This document shows positions 50,714 through 59,044 of a stretch of DNA of 64,000 nt, in pieces; the stretch's first letter is position 1; each line of letters starts with the position of its first letter. This DNA comes from Nocardioides sp. SYSU D00065 (GTDB lineage: Bacteria; Actinomycetota; Actinomycetes; Propionibacteriales; Nocardioidaceae). The position numbers and the translations under genes were made by a program. Location: positions 992,001 to 1,056,000 of the forward strand of contig NZ_JAFMSX010000001.1 in the NCBI RefSeq assembly GCF_017916425.1, written 5' to 3'. The notes under the pieces were generated by a model, which saw only the letters and a list, made by a program, of their open reading frames with translations, was not told the origin of the DNA and searched no databases.

Positions 50714-51271
50714 TCACATGGGCCCGGACAGCTGCGTGGGGCGGTGCCGACGCGGCCGCGGGATGCGTACGGACATGAGGTGGTCGAGCTCCGCGGCGGC
50801 TCGCGCGCGGGCCGCCTGGCGGGTCCCGTCGATCGCGGCGGGCTCGCCCTCGTGCAGCCCGCCCGCGAGCCCTCCGTCGAGCTCGGCAAGCAGGCCCTCG
50901 AGCGTCCCGATCGGGCGGACCAGGCCGACGGCCCCGACCACCGCGACGAACCGTTGCTGGTGGTCGTCGACGTGCTCCCCGAGGCGCGGGTCGCGCGGCA
51001 TGCAGAGCGGCACACGGCCGGCCTCGCGCGCGTCCATGATGGTGCCGGGACCACCGTGACAGACCACGACGGACGACTGCTGGATGAGCCCGACCATGAC
51101 GTCGTGGGCGAGGAAGGCGTGCCCCTCGGCGACGCGGGGCGGCGGGGCGGAGCCGTGCTGCACGACGAAGCGCACGTCGGCGCGGCGCGTCGCGGCCACG
51201 TCCATCCACTCCACGAGCCGGTCGAAGGGGTGGTGGTCCGTGCCGGCGAGGGCGAGGACGACGGCGCTCAC
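50714..51271 (-). CDS. Glycosyltransferase catalytic subunit, Alg13/PssE type
   Basis: A 185-residue half-glycosyltransferase. It starts at GTG with VSAVVLALAGTDHHPFDRLVEWMD. The donor-binding signature HGGPGTIMDAREAGRVPL is followed by RLGEHVDDHQ, exactly as in the bacterial PssE/EpsF-type Alg13 homologues. Such proteins are catalytic only together with a membrane-bound Alg14-type partner, encoded by the overlapping upstream gene here. The GTG overlaps the partner's stop (GTGA). The sugar is not predictable. Confidence 0.9.
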   Translation of the reverse strand: MSAVVLALAGTDHHPFDRLVEWMDVAATRRADVRFVVQHGSAPPPRVAEGHAFLAHDVMVGLIQQSSVVVCHGGPGTIMDAREAGRVPLCMPRDPRLGEHVDDHQQRFVAVVGAVGLVRPIGTLEGLLAELDGGLAGGLHEGEPAAIDGTRQAARARAAAELDHLMSVRIPRPRRHRPTQLSGPM

Positions 51272-51741
51272 AGCAGCGGCCCGACGAGGTGGGCGTCCGG
51301 GTAGAACTCCAGCTGGCTGGGCCACTGCACCAGCCGCCGCGTGGTGAAGGGGCCGCACAGCCGTCCGGTCATCGTGGGTGAGTCCACCCGGTCGTAGACC
51401 TCGATGAAGACCGTCGGGATGCGCAGGAGCCAGGCGAGGACGAAGAAGGGGACCGCCACCCCGGCGCCGGCGCTGACCACGAGGGCGGGGCGCTCACGGC
51501 GCAGCAGACGCAGGGCGAGGACGGTGTTGCGCAGGAGGTTCGGCACGTTGCGCGTCGTCGGGTGGTGCGAGCTCGTCACCCGCTCGCCGTCGAGCCGGTC
51601 CGCCACGTCCGGCGTCCCCGGGCACACCCACAGCCGCTCCCGGCCCTCCCACCAGGGCCGCAGCGCGAGCAGGTGCGCCAGGTGCCCTCCCTGGGAGCTC
51701 ACCAGCAGAACGGGTCCCGCACGTCCGTCGTCTCGCGCCAT
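51268..51741 (-). CDS. Glycosyltransferase membrane subunit, Alg14/PssD type
   Basis: A 157-residue partner of the Alg13-type subunit. LLVSSQGGHLAHLLAL is the N-terminal signature. VVSAGAGVAVPFFVLAWLLRIPTVFIEVYDRVDSPTMTGRL is the family's defining C-terminal block, containing a membrane-associated helix. It recruits the catalytic subunit to the membrane-bound lipid-linked acceptor. It is first of the minus-strand operon Alg14-Alg13-ST-GT2-ST, all coupled by overlaps or short gaps, and is divergent from the glycoside hydrolase gene. Confidence 0.92.
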   Translation of the reverse strand: MARDDGRAGPVLLVSSQGGHLAHLLALRPWWEGRERLWVCPGTPDVADRLDGERVTSSHHPTTRNVPNLLRNTVLALRLLRRERPALVVSAGAGVAVPFFVLAWLLRIPTVFIEVYDRVDSPTMTGRLCGPFTTRRLVQWPSQLEFYPDAHLVGPLL

Positions 51742-51860
51742 GGGCACAGGCTGTGGCACCCCGCGCAGGAGGCCCGCCGGCAGCCGGGGGGAATCCTCCA
51801 TTTTGGGGGTATGCAGACAGGCCCACGCGCAGCGCACTCCCGCAGGGGGCGCGGTGTACC

Positions 51861-51866
51861 TACTGT
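51861..51866 (+). promoter_or_regulatory. Leaderless -10 of the glycoside-hydrolase gene
   Basis: TACTGT ends six bases before the ATG at 51873. An AT-rich TTTTGGGGG element lies about 56 bases upstream. Confidence 0.6.
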
Positions 51867-51872
51867 CGAGAC

Positions 51873-52871
51873 ATGCGCATCGGGCGACGTCAGCTGCTGG
51901 GCGCGGGCGCCTGCGTGGCGCTGTCCGCGGCGACGACGTCGTGCCACGACGCAGAGCCGGGCAGCTCCGGGACCGTGACGGCACCTGCGGACCCGACCGC
52001 GACGACCGCGCGGGTGCCTCGACCGGACCTCTTCCCGGGGCAGCCGGCACCCGGGACGCTCTACTACGGCGCCTCGGTGCCCTACCACCGGTCCCTGTCG
52101 GACTGGGAGTCCGACCTGGGCACGAGGCTCGGGCTCAACCGCTCCTACTTCACCCCCGACGACAACGAGGTGTCCCAGCTGGTGGCGCGCTGCCGCGACG
52201 ACCTCGCGCACGGCCGGATGCCGCACGTCTCGATCAAGCCGCACGGGACGTGGTCCGACGTGGCCGCCGGTCGGCGCGACTCGTGGCTGGCCAGCATGCT
52301 CGCCCCCCTCGGCGAGCTCGCGGGACCCGTCATCTTCACGCTGCACCACGAGCCGGAGAACGACGCCGGCCCTCCGGGCATGCAGCCGGCGGACTTCGTG
52401 GGCATGCAGCGGCGCGCGCTCGGCCTCGCGGCCGACCTGGCACCGTCGGTGGTCGTCGCCCCGGTGCTCCAGCACTGGACGTTCGACCCCGCTCGGCACG
52501 ACGTCGACCCGGGGGCCTGGCTGGTCGAGGAGGCTCCCGTCGCCGGGTTCGACGTCTACAACCCGTGGTCGCCGCTCAACGGCAAGGAGTGGCGCAGCTT
52601 CGGCAGCAAGATGGACGAGGTCCTGCCCTGGCTGGGCGACAAGCCGATCGTGATCGGCGAGCACGGCTGTCGCGACGACCCGGCCAACCCCGGCATCGCC
52701 GCGCAGTGGATCCGCGACGCCGCCGACTACGCCCGTACGCACGGCGTCGTGTCGCTGTCGTACTACAACTCGCGCACGAGCGGGCCGGAGGGCTCGTGGG
52801 AGCTGACCGAGCCGATGGAGTCGGCGTTCGCCGAGCAGCTGGCCTCCGCGTGGGTGGCCCGGCCCGCCTGA
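51873..52871 (+). CDS. Tat-exported lipoprotein glycoside hydrolase, GH26-like
   Basis: A 332-residue exported enzyme. The N-terminus MRIGRRQLLGAGACVALSAATTSC has a twin arginine and a lipobox ending in Cys. The mature part is a TIM-barrel glycoside-hydrolase-like domain: ISIKPHGTWSD, then FTLHHEPEND (candidate acid/base Glu), FDVYNPWSPLNG and VIGEHG (candidate nucleophile Glu). This resembles GH26-type endo-hydrolases, but assignment to a family number is tentative. It may trim or release the polymer made by the surrounding genes. The start is set by the leaderless -10. Confidence 0.75.
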   Translation: MRIGRRQLLGAGACVALSAATTSCHDAEPGSSGTVTAPADPTATTARVPRPDLFPGQPAPGTLYYGASVPYHRSLSDWESDLGTRLGLNRSYFTPDDNEVSQLVARCRDDLAHGRMPHVSIKPHGTWSDVAAGRRDSWLASMLAPLGELAGPVIFTLHHEPENDAGPPGMQPADFVGMQRRALGLAADLAPSVVVAPVLQHWTFDPARHDVDPGAWLVEEAPVAGFDVYNPWSPLNGKEWRSFGSKMDEVLPWLGDKPIVIGEHGCRDDPANPGIAAQWIRDAADYARTHGVVSLSYYNSRTSGPEGSWELTEPMESAFAEQLASAWVARPA

Positions 52872-52873
52872 CC

Positions 52874-53680
52874 TCAGTCCTCCGGGTCGATGTCGACCAC
52901 GACGTCGTCGACGATGCCGTGGAACTGGTCGTCGTGGTCCCCGGTGCCCGGGCTGCCGATGCGGACCGGCAGGCCCGTCTCCAGCGGTCCGCTCGGGCCG
53001 GCTCGGCGCTCGACCGACCCGTCCACGTCGATGCTGATGCCGCGACCGTCGCGGCGGCACACGATGCGGTGCCAGTCGCCGTCGGCGACCCCCGTCTCGG
53101 AGCGGACGCTGAGGACCTCGTCGCCCGAACGGATGACGCAGCTGGGCCGGCCGTCCGCGCCGTCGACCTGCAGCTTCCACTGACCGCCCGCCGAGCCGAA
53201 GCGGCCGCTCTGCACGATGTTGGAGCCGATGGCGGTCTGGTCCCTCTCCAGCAGCACGCTGGCCCCGTAGGCGAACGGCGCGGCGCCCGGCTCGAGGGCC
53301 GGGTCGGCCGGTACCTCCACGAGCGCCCGGGGGCACCCCGAGTCGTCGGTGCACCGCTCGGGGAAGGCGAGGGCGCGACCGCGCCCCGGAGCTCCGGCGA
53401 CGGGCCGCGCCGTGCCGCCGTTGGCGGTGAGGACCCGGCCGGCGAACGGCCCCTCCTGGGCGTCGGCGTACTCCGGCGAGCCGTCGAAGCCGACCTGGGC
53501 GTCGTCGAACGACAGCCACAGCTCGGCGCCCGACACGTCGAGATCGGCGCCTCCGCTCGACGGCGGGTCGGTGAGCCCCTCGTCCGGCGGCGCGGGCTCG
53601 GGCGCAGCGCAGGCGCCCGCCGCGAGCATCGCTAACGCGGCCGACCAGAGCGCTGCCCGGCGCCACCTGCTGGTCCACAC
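52874..53680 (-). CDS. LamG/concanavalin-like lipoprotein
   Basis: A 268-residue predicted lipoprotein starting at GTG 53680, with a basic n-region (TSRWRR), a hydrophobic core and a lipobox near LAAGAC. The mature N-terminus is acidic and proline-rich. The domain that follows is a laminin-G/concanavalin-type jelly roll: ELWLSFDDAQ, GASVLLERDQTAIGSNIVQSG, GQWKLQVDGADGRPSC, DGDWHRIVCRRDGRGISIDVDG and VDDVVVDIDPED. Such domains bind sugars, so surface attachment of the polymer is a reasonable inference. It is convergent with the hydrolase gene two bases away. Confidence 0.82.
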   Translation of the reverse strand: MWTSRWRRAALWSAALAMLAAGACAAPEPAPPDEGLTDPPSSGGADLDVSGAELWLSFDDAQVGFDGSPEYADAQEGPFAGRVLTANGGTARPVAGAPGRGRALAFPERCTDDSGCPRALVEVPADPALEPGAAPFAYGASVLLERDQTAIGSNIVQSGRFGSAGGQWKLQVDGADGRPSCVIRSGDEVLSVRSETGVADGDWHRIVCRRDGRGISIDVDGSVERRAGPSGPLETGLPVRIGSPGTGDHDDQFHGIVDDVVVDIDPED

Positions 53681-53721
53681 GATCGCGAGCCCCCTGTTCG
53701 CACGTCGGTCCTGACTGGCTA

Positions 53722-53734
53722 CCCCGAATTGGGG
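53722..53734. promoter_or_regulatory. Possible operator palindrome upstream of the sulfotransferase-Wzy-Wzx operon
   Basis: CCCCGAATTGGGG is a perfect inverted repeat with an AATT-containing centre. It lies between divergent genes, about 115 bases before the ATG at 53838 and 40 bases before a candidate -10 TAGCGT (53775-53780). Related elements precede several other genes of the region. Confidence 0.35.
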
Positions 53735-53837
53735 ATGCCCGACGACTGCCCCGCCCACGCCCACGAGCGAGACCTAGCGTCGGCACCTCGGCCACCCCCG
53801 GCGGTGGCCGGGTGGGGCACGACGGGGAGGAACGGGG

Positions 53838-54800
53838 ATGAAGGTCCTCTATATCGTAGGCGTGGGCAGGTCCGGTAGCACCCTGCTCGAACGGACCCTC
53901 GGCACGCTGCCGGGATGGCACAACGCCGGCGAGCTCAACGCCGTCTTCTCCCGGGTCGCCCGGCAGGACCAGCGCTGCGGGTGCGGAACGCCGTTCTCCT
54001 CCTGCGACTTCTGGCAGGCCGTCGGACAGCAGGCGTTCGGCGGCTGGTCCGAGGTGACCGCCGAGATGAGCCGGCTGCAGCCGCGGGTGGTGCGACAGCG
54101 CTACGTCCCACGGCTGGTGTCGGGCGTGATGAGTGACGACGCGCGCCGCGAGCTCGGCGTGTACCTCGAGTGCCACGACCGGCTGTACCGCGCGATCGCC
54201 GACGTCGCCGGCGCCGAGGTGGTCGTCGACGCGAGCAAGTCGACCGCCCAGCTGTTCGCCCTGCGCCGGATCGCTTCGCTCGACCTGCGCGTTCTCAACC
54301 TGGTGCGCGACTCGCGGGGCGTCGCCAACTCGTGGAACAAGCCCGGCCTGGTCAAGCCGCAGTCACGCGACGGCGAGTCGATGGGCACCTACTCGCCCCA
54401 GCGCCTCGCGGTGCTCTGGTCGGCGCTGCAGGCCGAGTCGGCGATGCTGTGCGCGGCTGCGCCGTACGCCACGCGGATGCGCTACGAGGACCTGGTCAGC
54501 GACCCGCGGCCCACCCTGGAGCGGGCCCTGGAGGAGGTGGGCCTTCCCGCCGCGCCGGGATCGCTGGCCCACGTGGGCGACCACAGCGTGGAGCTGCCGG
54601 CCAGCCACGGGGTCGCCGGCAGCCGCACCCGCTTCACCACCGGCCACGTCGAGCTGCGGCTCGACGACGCCTGGCGCTCGAGCCTTCCATCCGCCTCCAG
54701 GCGGGTCGTCACGGCCGTCACCTGGCCGCAGCTGGTCAGCTACGGCTACGCCGGCCGGCACGCGGCGGACGAGCGGACGGGGACGACCGCATGGCGCTGA
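53838..54800 (+). CDS. Sulfotransferase-family protein with CxC cysteine motif, paralogue of the 49687 gene
   Basis: A 320-residue sulfotransferase-fold protein, closely parallel to the one at 49687-50685: YIVGVGRSGSTLLERTLG, then RCGCGTPFSSCDFWQAVGQQAFGGWSE, VVDASKS, LNLVRDSRGVANSW and a C-terminal SRTRFTTGHVELRLDDAW. The Cys cluster and spacing are the same, so the two are paralogues that may act on different positions. The ATG is preceded by GGGGAGGAACGGGG. It is first of the plus-strand operon, and its stop overlaps the polymerase start by 10 bases. Confidence 0.88.
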   Translation: MKVLYIVGVGRSGSTLLERTLGTLPGWHNAGELNAVFSRVARQDQRCGCGTPFSSCDFWQAVGQQAFGGWSEVTAEMSRLQPRVVRQRYVPRLVSGVMSDDARRELGVYLECHDRLYRAIADVAGAEVVVDASKSTAQLFALRRIASLDLRVLNLVRDSRGVANSWNKPGLVKPQSRDGESMGTYSPQRLAVLWSALQAESAMLCAAAPYATRMRYEDLVSDPRPTLERALEEVGLPAAPGSLAHVGDHSVELPASHGVAGSRTRFTTGHVELRLDDAWRSSLPSASRRVVTAVTWPQLVSYGYAGRHAADERTGTTAWR

Positions 54801-56149
54801 GCCTCGCCGCGCCGGCCGTCCGGACCGACGTCCCTACCCGCGAGCGCCGGCTGCTGCGCCCGGGCTGGCCGCTCGCCGTGCTCTACCTCGGCTTCCCGCT
54901 GTGGTGGGCGCTCGGCCTGGCCCAGCTCATCTTCTTCTTCTCGGCGGCCGCCATGGCCGTTCTCCTGCGGCGGCAGGGCGCGCTGCGCGTGCCCCGCGGT
55001 TTCGCGCTCTGGCTGCTGTTCCTGATCTGGATGGGCGCCGGCGTCTTCGTCACCTACGCCCAGGCCCCCGGCACGGTCCCCGGAGGCGGTCTCGGCCGGC
55101 TCGCGGGCTTCGTGGTCTGGGGCGGCTGGTACGTCGCCATCACCGTCGTGATGCTCTACGTCGTCAACACCGCCCGGGAGGTGTCCTCCCAGCGCATCGT
55201 GCGCCTGCTCGCGTGGATGTTCGTCGTCACCACCGGGTTCGGGGTGCTGGCCATGGTCGCCCCCACGCTGGAGTTCGAGTCGCCGGTCGAGATGGTGCTG
55301 CCGCAGCAGCTGACGTCGAAGAACTTCGTGCGCACCCTGGTGCACCCGTCCCTGTCCTCGTCCAGCGACTTCCTGGGCTACGTGCAGGCCAGGCCCACCG
55401 CGCCGTTCCCCTACTCCAACGCGTGGGGCAACAACATCGCGCTCTACCTGCCGTTCTTCGTCCTGGCCTGGATGGGGCGCGACGGCGGCTGGCGTCGCAA
55501 GGTGGCTCCGCTCGTCCTGGTCGCCGCGGTCTTCCCCATCACGTTCTCGCTCAACCGGGGACTGTGGATCTCGCTGGCGGTGGCGGCGGTCTACGCGGCG
55601 TTCCGGCTGGCCGCCAACGGGAGGGCGCGTGCGCTGCAGGCCCTCGTCGCCGCGGTGCTCGTCGGTGGCATCGCGTTCGTCTCCTCCCCGCTGTACGACA
55701 CCCTGCTGCTGCGGGTCGAGACGCCGCACAGCAACGACCGGCGGGCCGGGACCGCGGAGACGGTCGTGTCGGTGACCGCCCAGGGGTCCCCGGTCGTCGG
55801 CTACGGCACCACGCGGACGATGCAGGGGAGCTTCAGCTCCCTGGCGGGCGGCGAGACCGACCAGTGCCACCAGTGCGCGGCTCCCCCGCTCGGCACCCAG
55901 GGCTTCATGTGGCGCCTGGTGCTGACCACCGGGTTCGGCGGCACGGTGCTGTGCCTGGCGTTCTTCGCCCACCAGTTCCTGCGACGAGCCCGCGGGCCCG
56001 CGCCCCTGGACGTCACCTGCTGCACGGTGCTGCTGGTCGCGGTCCTGTGCTTCTTCGTCTACGACTCCCTCGGCTCGGCCATGTTCACCGTGATGGTGGC
56101 CGTCGGCCTCATGGCCCGCGCCGACGACCCGATCGAGGAGGCGTCATGA
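54791..56149 (+). CDS. O-antigen ligase/Wzy-like polymerase membrane protein
   Basis: A 452-residue membrane protein with about eleven hydrophobic segments. A large extracytoplasmic loop (residues about 340-385) contains VVGYGTTRTMQGSFSS and QCHQCAAPPLGTQGFMW, the position of the catalytic loop in the Wzy/WaaL fold. TFSLNRGLWISLAVAAVYAAF is typical of the family's Arg-bearing helix. It polymerises lipid-linked repeat units at the outer face of the membrane. It is coupled to the kinase-like gene downstream (ATGA). Confidence 0.88.
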   Translation: MALSLAAPAVRTDVPTRERRLLRPGWPLAVLYLGFPLWWALGLAQLIFFFSAAAMAVLLRRQGALRVPRGFALWLLFLIWMGAGVFVTYAQAPGTVPGGGLGRLAGFVVWGGWYVAITVVMLYVVNTAREVSSQRIVRLLAWMFVVTTGFGVLAMVAPTLEFESPVEMVLPQQLTSKNFVRTLVHPSLSSSSDFLGYVQARPTAPFPYSNAWGNNIALYLPFFVLAWMGRDGGWRRKVAPLVLVAAVFPITFSLNRGLWISLAVAAVYAAFRLAANGRARALQALVAAVLVGGIAFVSSPLYDTLLLRVETPHSNDRRAGTAETVVSVTAQGSPVVGYGTTRTMQGSFSSLAGGETDQCHQCAAPPLGTQGFMWRLVLTTGFGGTVLCLAFFAHQFLRRARGPAPLDVTCCTVLLVAVLCFFVYDSLGSAMFTVMVAVGLMARADDPIEEAS

Positions 56150-57387
56150 GCGCCGAACTGGTGAGCCCGTCGGGCTCCTACGCCGCAGAGGTCGCCCGGC
56201 TGCTGTGGCCCGCTCCCTGGGGGACGCCGCAGCTCACCCGCGCCCGGCGTCCGGCCGGGTCGAGCCACCGAGACGTCTACCTGTTCCCCAGCGACACCAA
56301 CCCGCGGCTGCTGGTGCCCGCCGACCTGCCCGGGTCCTCGGTGATGATCCGCCGGCTCGGCGGCTCCCGGTCCGGGTGGGCCGGGCCCGCCCGCCGGGTG
56401 CTCGAGCGGACGGTGCGCTCGCGCGCGTTCCCGCTCCTGGGGTGGCCGCGGCTGCGGGTGCAGGGCGACGACCCGGACGCCGACTCGATCGAGCGGCACC
56501 TCACCGCGGCCCTGGGCGCCGAGGTGCGGGTCGGCGTGCTGCTGGGGACCCGGCGGGTCAACCAGAAGCCGGTCCTCCAGCTCTTCGGAGCCGACGGCGC
56601 GGTGCTGGGCTACGCCAAGATCGGGCACAACGAGCTGACCTCGGCACTGGTGCGCCGGGAAGCAGCCGCCCTCACGGCACTCGCCGCGGCGCAGCCGCAG
56701 CGCTTCCGCGCCCCCCGCGTGCTGCACCATGACAGCTGGGGCGGGCTCGAGGTCCTCGTCATGTCACCCCTCGCGTCCGGCGACGGTCCCCGGGTTCCGC
56801 GTACGGCCCGCATCGCCGCCGCCGGCGAGGTCATCCGCCTCGGCAATCCCACCACGACCACGCTCGGGCAGAGCGCCTACTTCACCCGGCTGGTCGCTCG
56901 CGCCCTCGGGCTCACGCAGCTCGACGGCGCCGACCGGCTGCTCGACTGCGTCGAGGTCCTCGCGCAGCGCCACGGCGGCGACGCCCTGACGTTCGGCGGC
57001 TGGCACGGCGACTGGGGGCACTGGAACATGGCCATGTCGCAAGGGGTCCTGCAGGTGTGGGACTGGGAGCGGCACGAGCCGGACGTCCCGCTCGGCTTCG
57101 ACGAGCTCCACTTCGCCGCGCAGTCGGTGCGGCCCGAGGAGCGGGCCGCGGGCGAGCAGGAGCGAGCGTTCCTCGCCGCGTGCGACGCGCACCTGGCGCG
57201 ACTCGACGTGCCGTCCGGCCAGCACCGGCTCACCCTGCTGCTCTACCTCGCCGAGATGTCGGCCCGCTACCTCGAGGCGCTGCGGCACGGCGCGACGCCG
57301 GTGCTCCGGCTGCGCACCGACTGGGTCGCCTCGCTCCTCGAACGCCAGCTGCACCACCCAGGTCACGCACGGAACGGAGAATCATGA
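56146..57387 (+). CDS. Aminoglycoside-phosphotransferase-like kinase in the polymer locus
   Basis: A 413-residue protein with an APH/choline-kinase-like fold. The catalytic loop is FGGWHGDWGHWNMAM and the metal segment is VWDWERH. The nucleotide-binding lysine strand is around LGYAKIGHNELT. The first about 130 residues are unlike typical APH enzymes. It could phosphorylate a sugar, a lipid-linked intermediate or a protein. In an exopolysaccharide operon a capsule or teichoic-type modification is plausible. It is flanked by ATGA overlaps on both sides, so it is clearly part of the operon. Confidence 0.8.
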   Translation: MSAELVSPSGSYAAEVARLLWPAPWGTPQLTRARRPAGSSHRDVYLFPSDTNPRLLVPADLPGSSVMIRRLGGSRSGWAGPARRVLERTVRSRAFPLLGWPRLRVQGDDPDADSIERHLTAALGAEVRVGVLLGTRRVNQKPVLQLFGADGAVLGYAKIGHNELTSALVRREAAALTALAAAQPQRFRAPRVLHHDSWGGLEVLVMSPLASGDGPRVPRTARIAAAGEVIRLGNPTTTTLGQSAYFTRLVARALGLTQLDGADRLLDCVEVLAQRHGGDALTFGGWHGDWGHWNMAMSQGVLQVWDWERHEPDVPLGFDELHFAAQSVRPEERAAGEQERAFLAACDAHLARLDVPSGQHRLTLLLYLAEMSARYLEALRHGATPVLRLRTDWVASLLERQLHHPGHARNGES

Positions 57388-58253
57388 CTATTCGTCGGGC
57401 ACTGCCCCAGCCGGTCAAGCACGCGGGAAGGTTGGTCTCCGTAGGCGTGGGGACGGTCACCGCCTCGCGTCGTCAGCTCCCCACCTTCATCCTGGTCGGC
57501 GCCCAGCGGGCGGGGACGACCTCGCTGTTCCGCGCGCTGCAGTCGCATCCCCTGGTGCACTCGGCGAACTACCACAAGGGCGTCAACTACTTCGACGTCA
57601 ACTACCACCGCGGCTTCGACTGGTACCAGGGCCACTTCCCGCTCGCGGCCTCGCTGCGGGGCCGCACCCAGGGGCTGCGCGGGGAGCCGATCACGTTCGA
57701 GGCGAGCGGCTACTACATGTTCCACCCGTGCGCCCCCGAGCGGATGGCCCAGCACCTGCCCGACGTGCGGATCCTGGCGATGCTGCGCGACCCGGTCGAG
57801 CGCGCGTGGTCGGCCTACAAGCACGAGCACGCCCGCGGCTTCGAGTCCGAGAGCTTCGACCGCGCGCTCGCGCTCGAGGACGAGCGGCTCGCCGGGCAGG
57901 CCGAGCGGATGGCACAGGACCCGCTGTACCAGAGCGTCAGCCACCGCCACCACGCCTACGTGCGGCGCGGGCAGTACGCCGAGCAGCTGCGCCGGATCGG
58001 CGAGCTCTTCCCGCGCGAGCACATCCACGTCGTGGAGAGCGAGTCGTTCTTCGAGCACCCGGAGCGGACCTTCGCCGGCGTCTTGGACTTCCTCGGGCTG
58101 CCGATCGTCATGCCCGAGCGCTTCGACAGGTGGAACGGCCGGCCCAGCGCCCCGATGTCGGACTCCACCCGGGCCCGCCTGCGCCGGCACTTCCGCAGCC
58201 ACGACGACGCGCTGTCCGACTTCCTGGGGCGGCCGCCGGCATGGGCGAGCTGA
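57384..58253 (+). CDS. Sulfotransferase (heparan-sulfate-type, Sulfotransfer_1-like)
   Basis: A 289-residue sulfotransferase. The 5'-phosphosulfate loop is VGAQRAGTTSLFRALQSHP. The 3'-phosphate segment is LAMLRDPVERAWSAYKHE. KGVNYFDVNYHRGFDWYQGHFP and the C-terminal DSTRARLRRHFRSHDDALSDFLG match the capsular/heparan-type branch and resemble the protein at 47907. It is probably membrane-proximal and cytosolic, acting on the nascent repeat unit. GGAACGGAG precedes the ATG, which overlaps the kinase-like stop. The Wzz gene overlaps its stop by 13 bases. Confidence 0.92.
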   Translation: MTIRRALPQPVKHAGRLVSVGVGTVTASRRQLPTFILVGAQRAGTTSLFRALQSHPLVHSANYHKGVNYFDVNYHRGFDWYQGHFPLAASLRGRTQGLRGEPITFEASGYYMFHPCAPERMAQHLPDVRILAMLRDPVERAWSAYKHEHARGFESESFDRALALEDERLAGQAERMAQDPLYQSVSHRHHAYVRRGQYAEQLRRIGELFPREHIHVVESESFFEHPERTFAGVLDFLGLPIVMPERFDRWNGRPSAPMSDSTRARLRRHFRSHDDALSDFLGRPPAWAS

Positions 58254-59044
58254 ACCGGACCGGCGGCCTGCCGCTGGTCGCCGACTACACCCGGTTCGTC
58301 CGCAGGCACCGCGCACGGATCGCTGCAGCCGTGGCGGCCGGCGTGCTGGGTGGCCTCGCGCTGTCGGCGACCCAGTCCACCACGTACTCCGCCACCGCGT
58401 CGGTGGCGCTCACGCCCGTCCCGCTCTACGTCATGGCGGCGACCTCCGAGCTGGCTCCGCCCCCGGTGAGCATCGACACCGACGCGCAGCTGCTGCGCAG
58501 TCCCGCGGTGCTGGCCGCGGTCGCCGAGGAGCTGGACGTCGACGGCGCCCGGAGCGAGGAGCACATGTCGGTGACGGCCTCGCCCAACACGAGCATCCTC
58601 CACGTCACCGTCACCGCCACCGACGCCGCCGCGGCCGCCCGCGCGGCCGACGCCGCGGCACTCGCGCTGCTCGAGGTGCGCCGCACCGCGCTCGGCGCCA
58701 TCACCAACGAGCAGATCCGCCAGCTGCGGTTCCACGTCGTCGCGACCGAGGCGGCGCTGGCCCGGCAGCAGGCTCGACGCCTCGTCGTCCCCGCCCGCGA
58801 CGACCTCTTCGCCGAGCTCCTCGAGCTGCGCACGCGGCTGGACGAGCTCGAGAGCGCCAGGCGCACGCCTGCGGAGGTCATCGAGCCGGCCCCTGATCGC
58901 GGGCAGGCGGTCTACGCCAACAGCGAGGTCCCGGTGACCTCGGGAGCCGCTCTCGGACTGGTCATCGGCTGCCTGGTCGGCGCCGCACGAGATCGATCGA
59001 GGGACGAGCACTCCGTCCCCAAGGAGGACGAACATGCCGCATGA
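58241..59044 (+). CDS. Wzz-type chain-length / polymer co-regulator, kinase-less
   Basis: A 267-residue membrane protein. One membrane helix near residues 28-46 and a second near 238-253 enclose a periplasmic Wzz-type domain with a coiled-coil part (HVVATEAALARQQARR, ELLELRTRLDELES). This is the classic Wzz outline without a cytoplasmic kinase. It regulates polymer length together with Wzy. A second Wzz-like protein follows directly and carries the kinase-like extension, so the two may form a hetero-complex. Confidence 0.85.
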   Translation: MGELNRTGGLPLVADYTRFVRRHRARIAAAVAAGVLGGLALSATQSTTYSATASVALTPVPLYVMAATSELAPPPVSIDTDAQLLRSPAVLAAVAEELDVDGARSEEHMSVTASPNTSILHVTVTATDAAAAARAADAAALALLEVRRTALGAITNEQIRQLRFHVVATEAALARQQARRLVVPARDDLFAELLELRTRLDELESARRTPAEVIEPAPDRGQAVYANSEVPVTSGAALGLVIGCLVGAARDRSRDEHSVPKEDEHAA

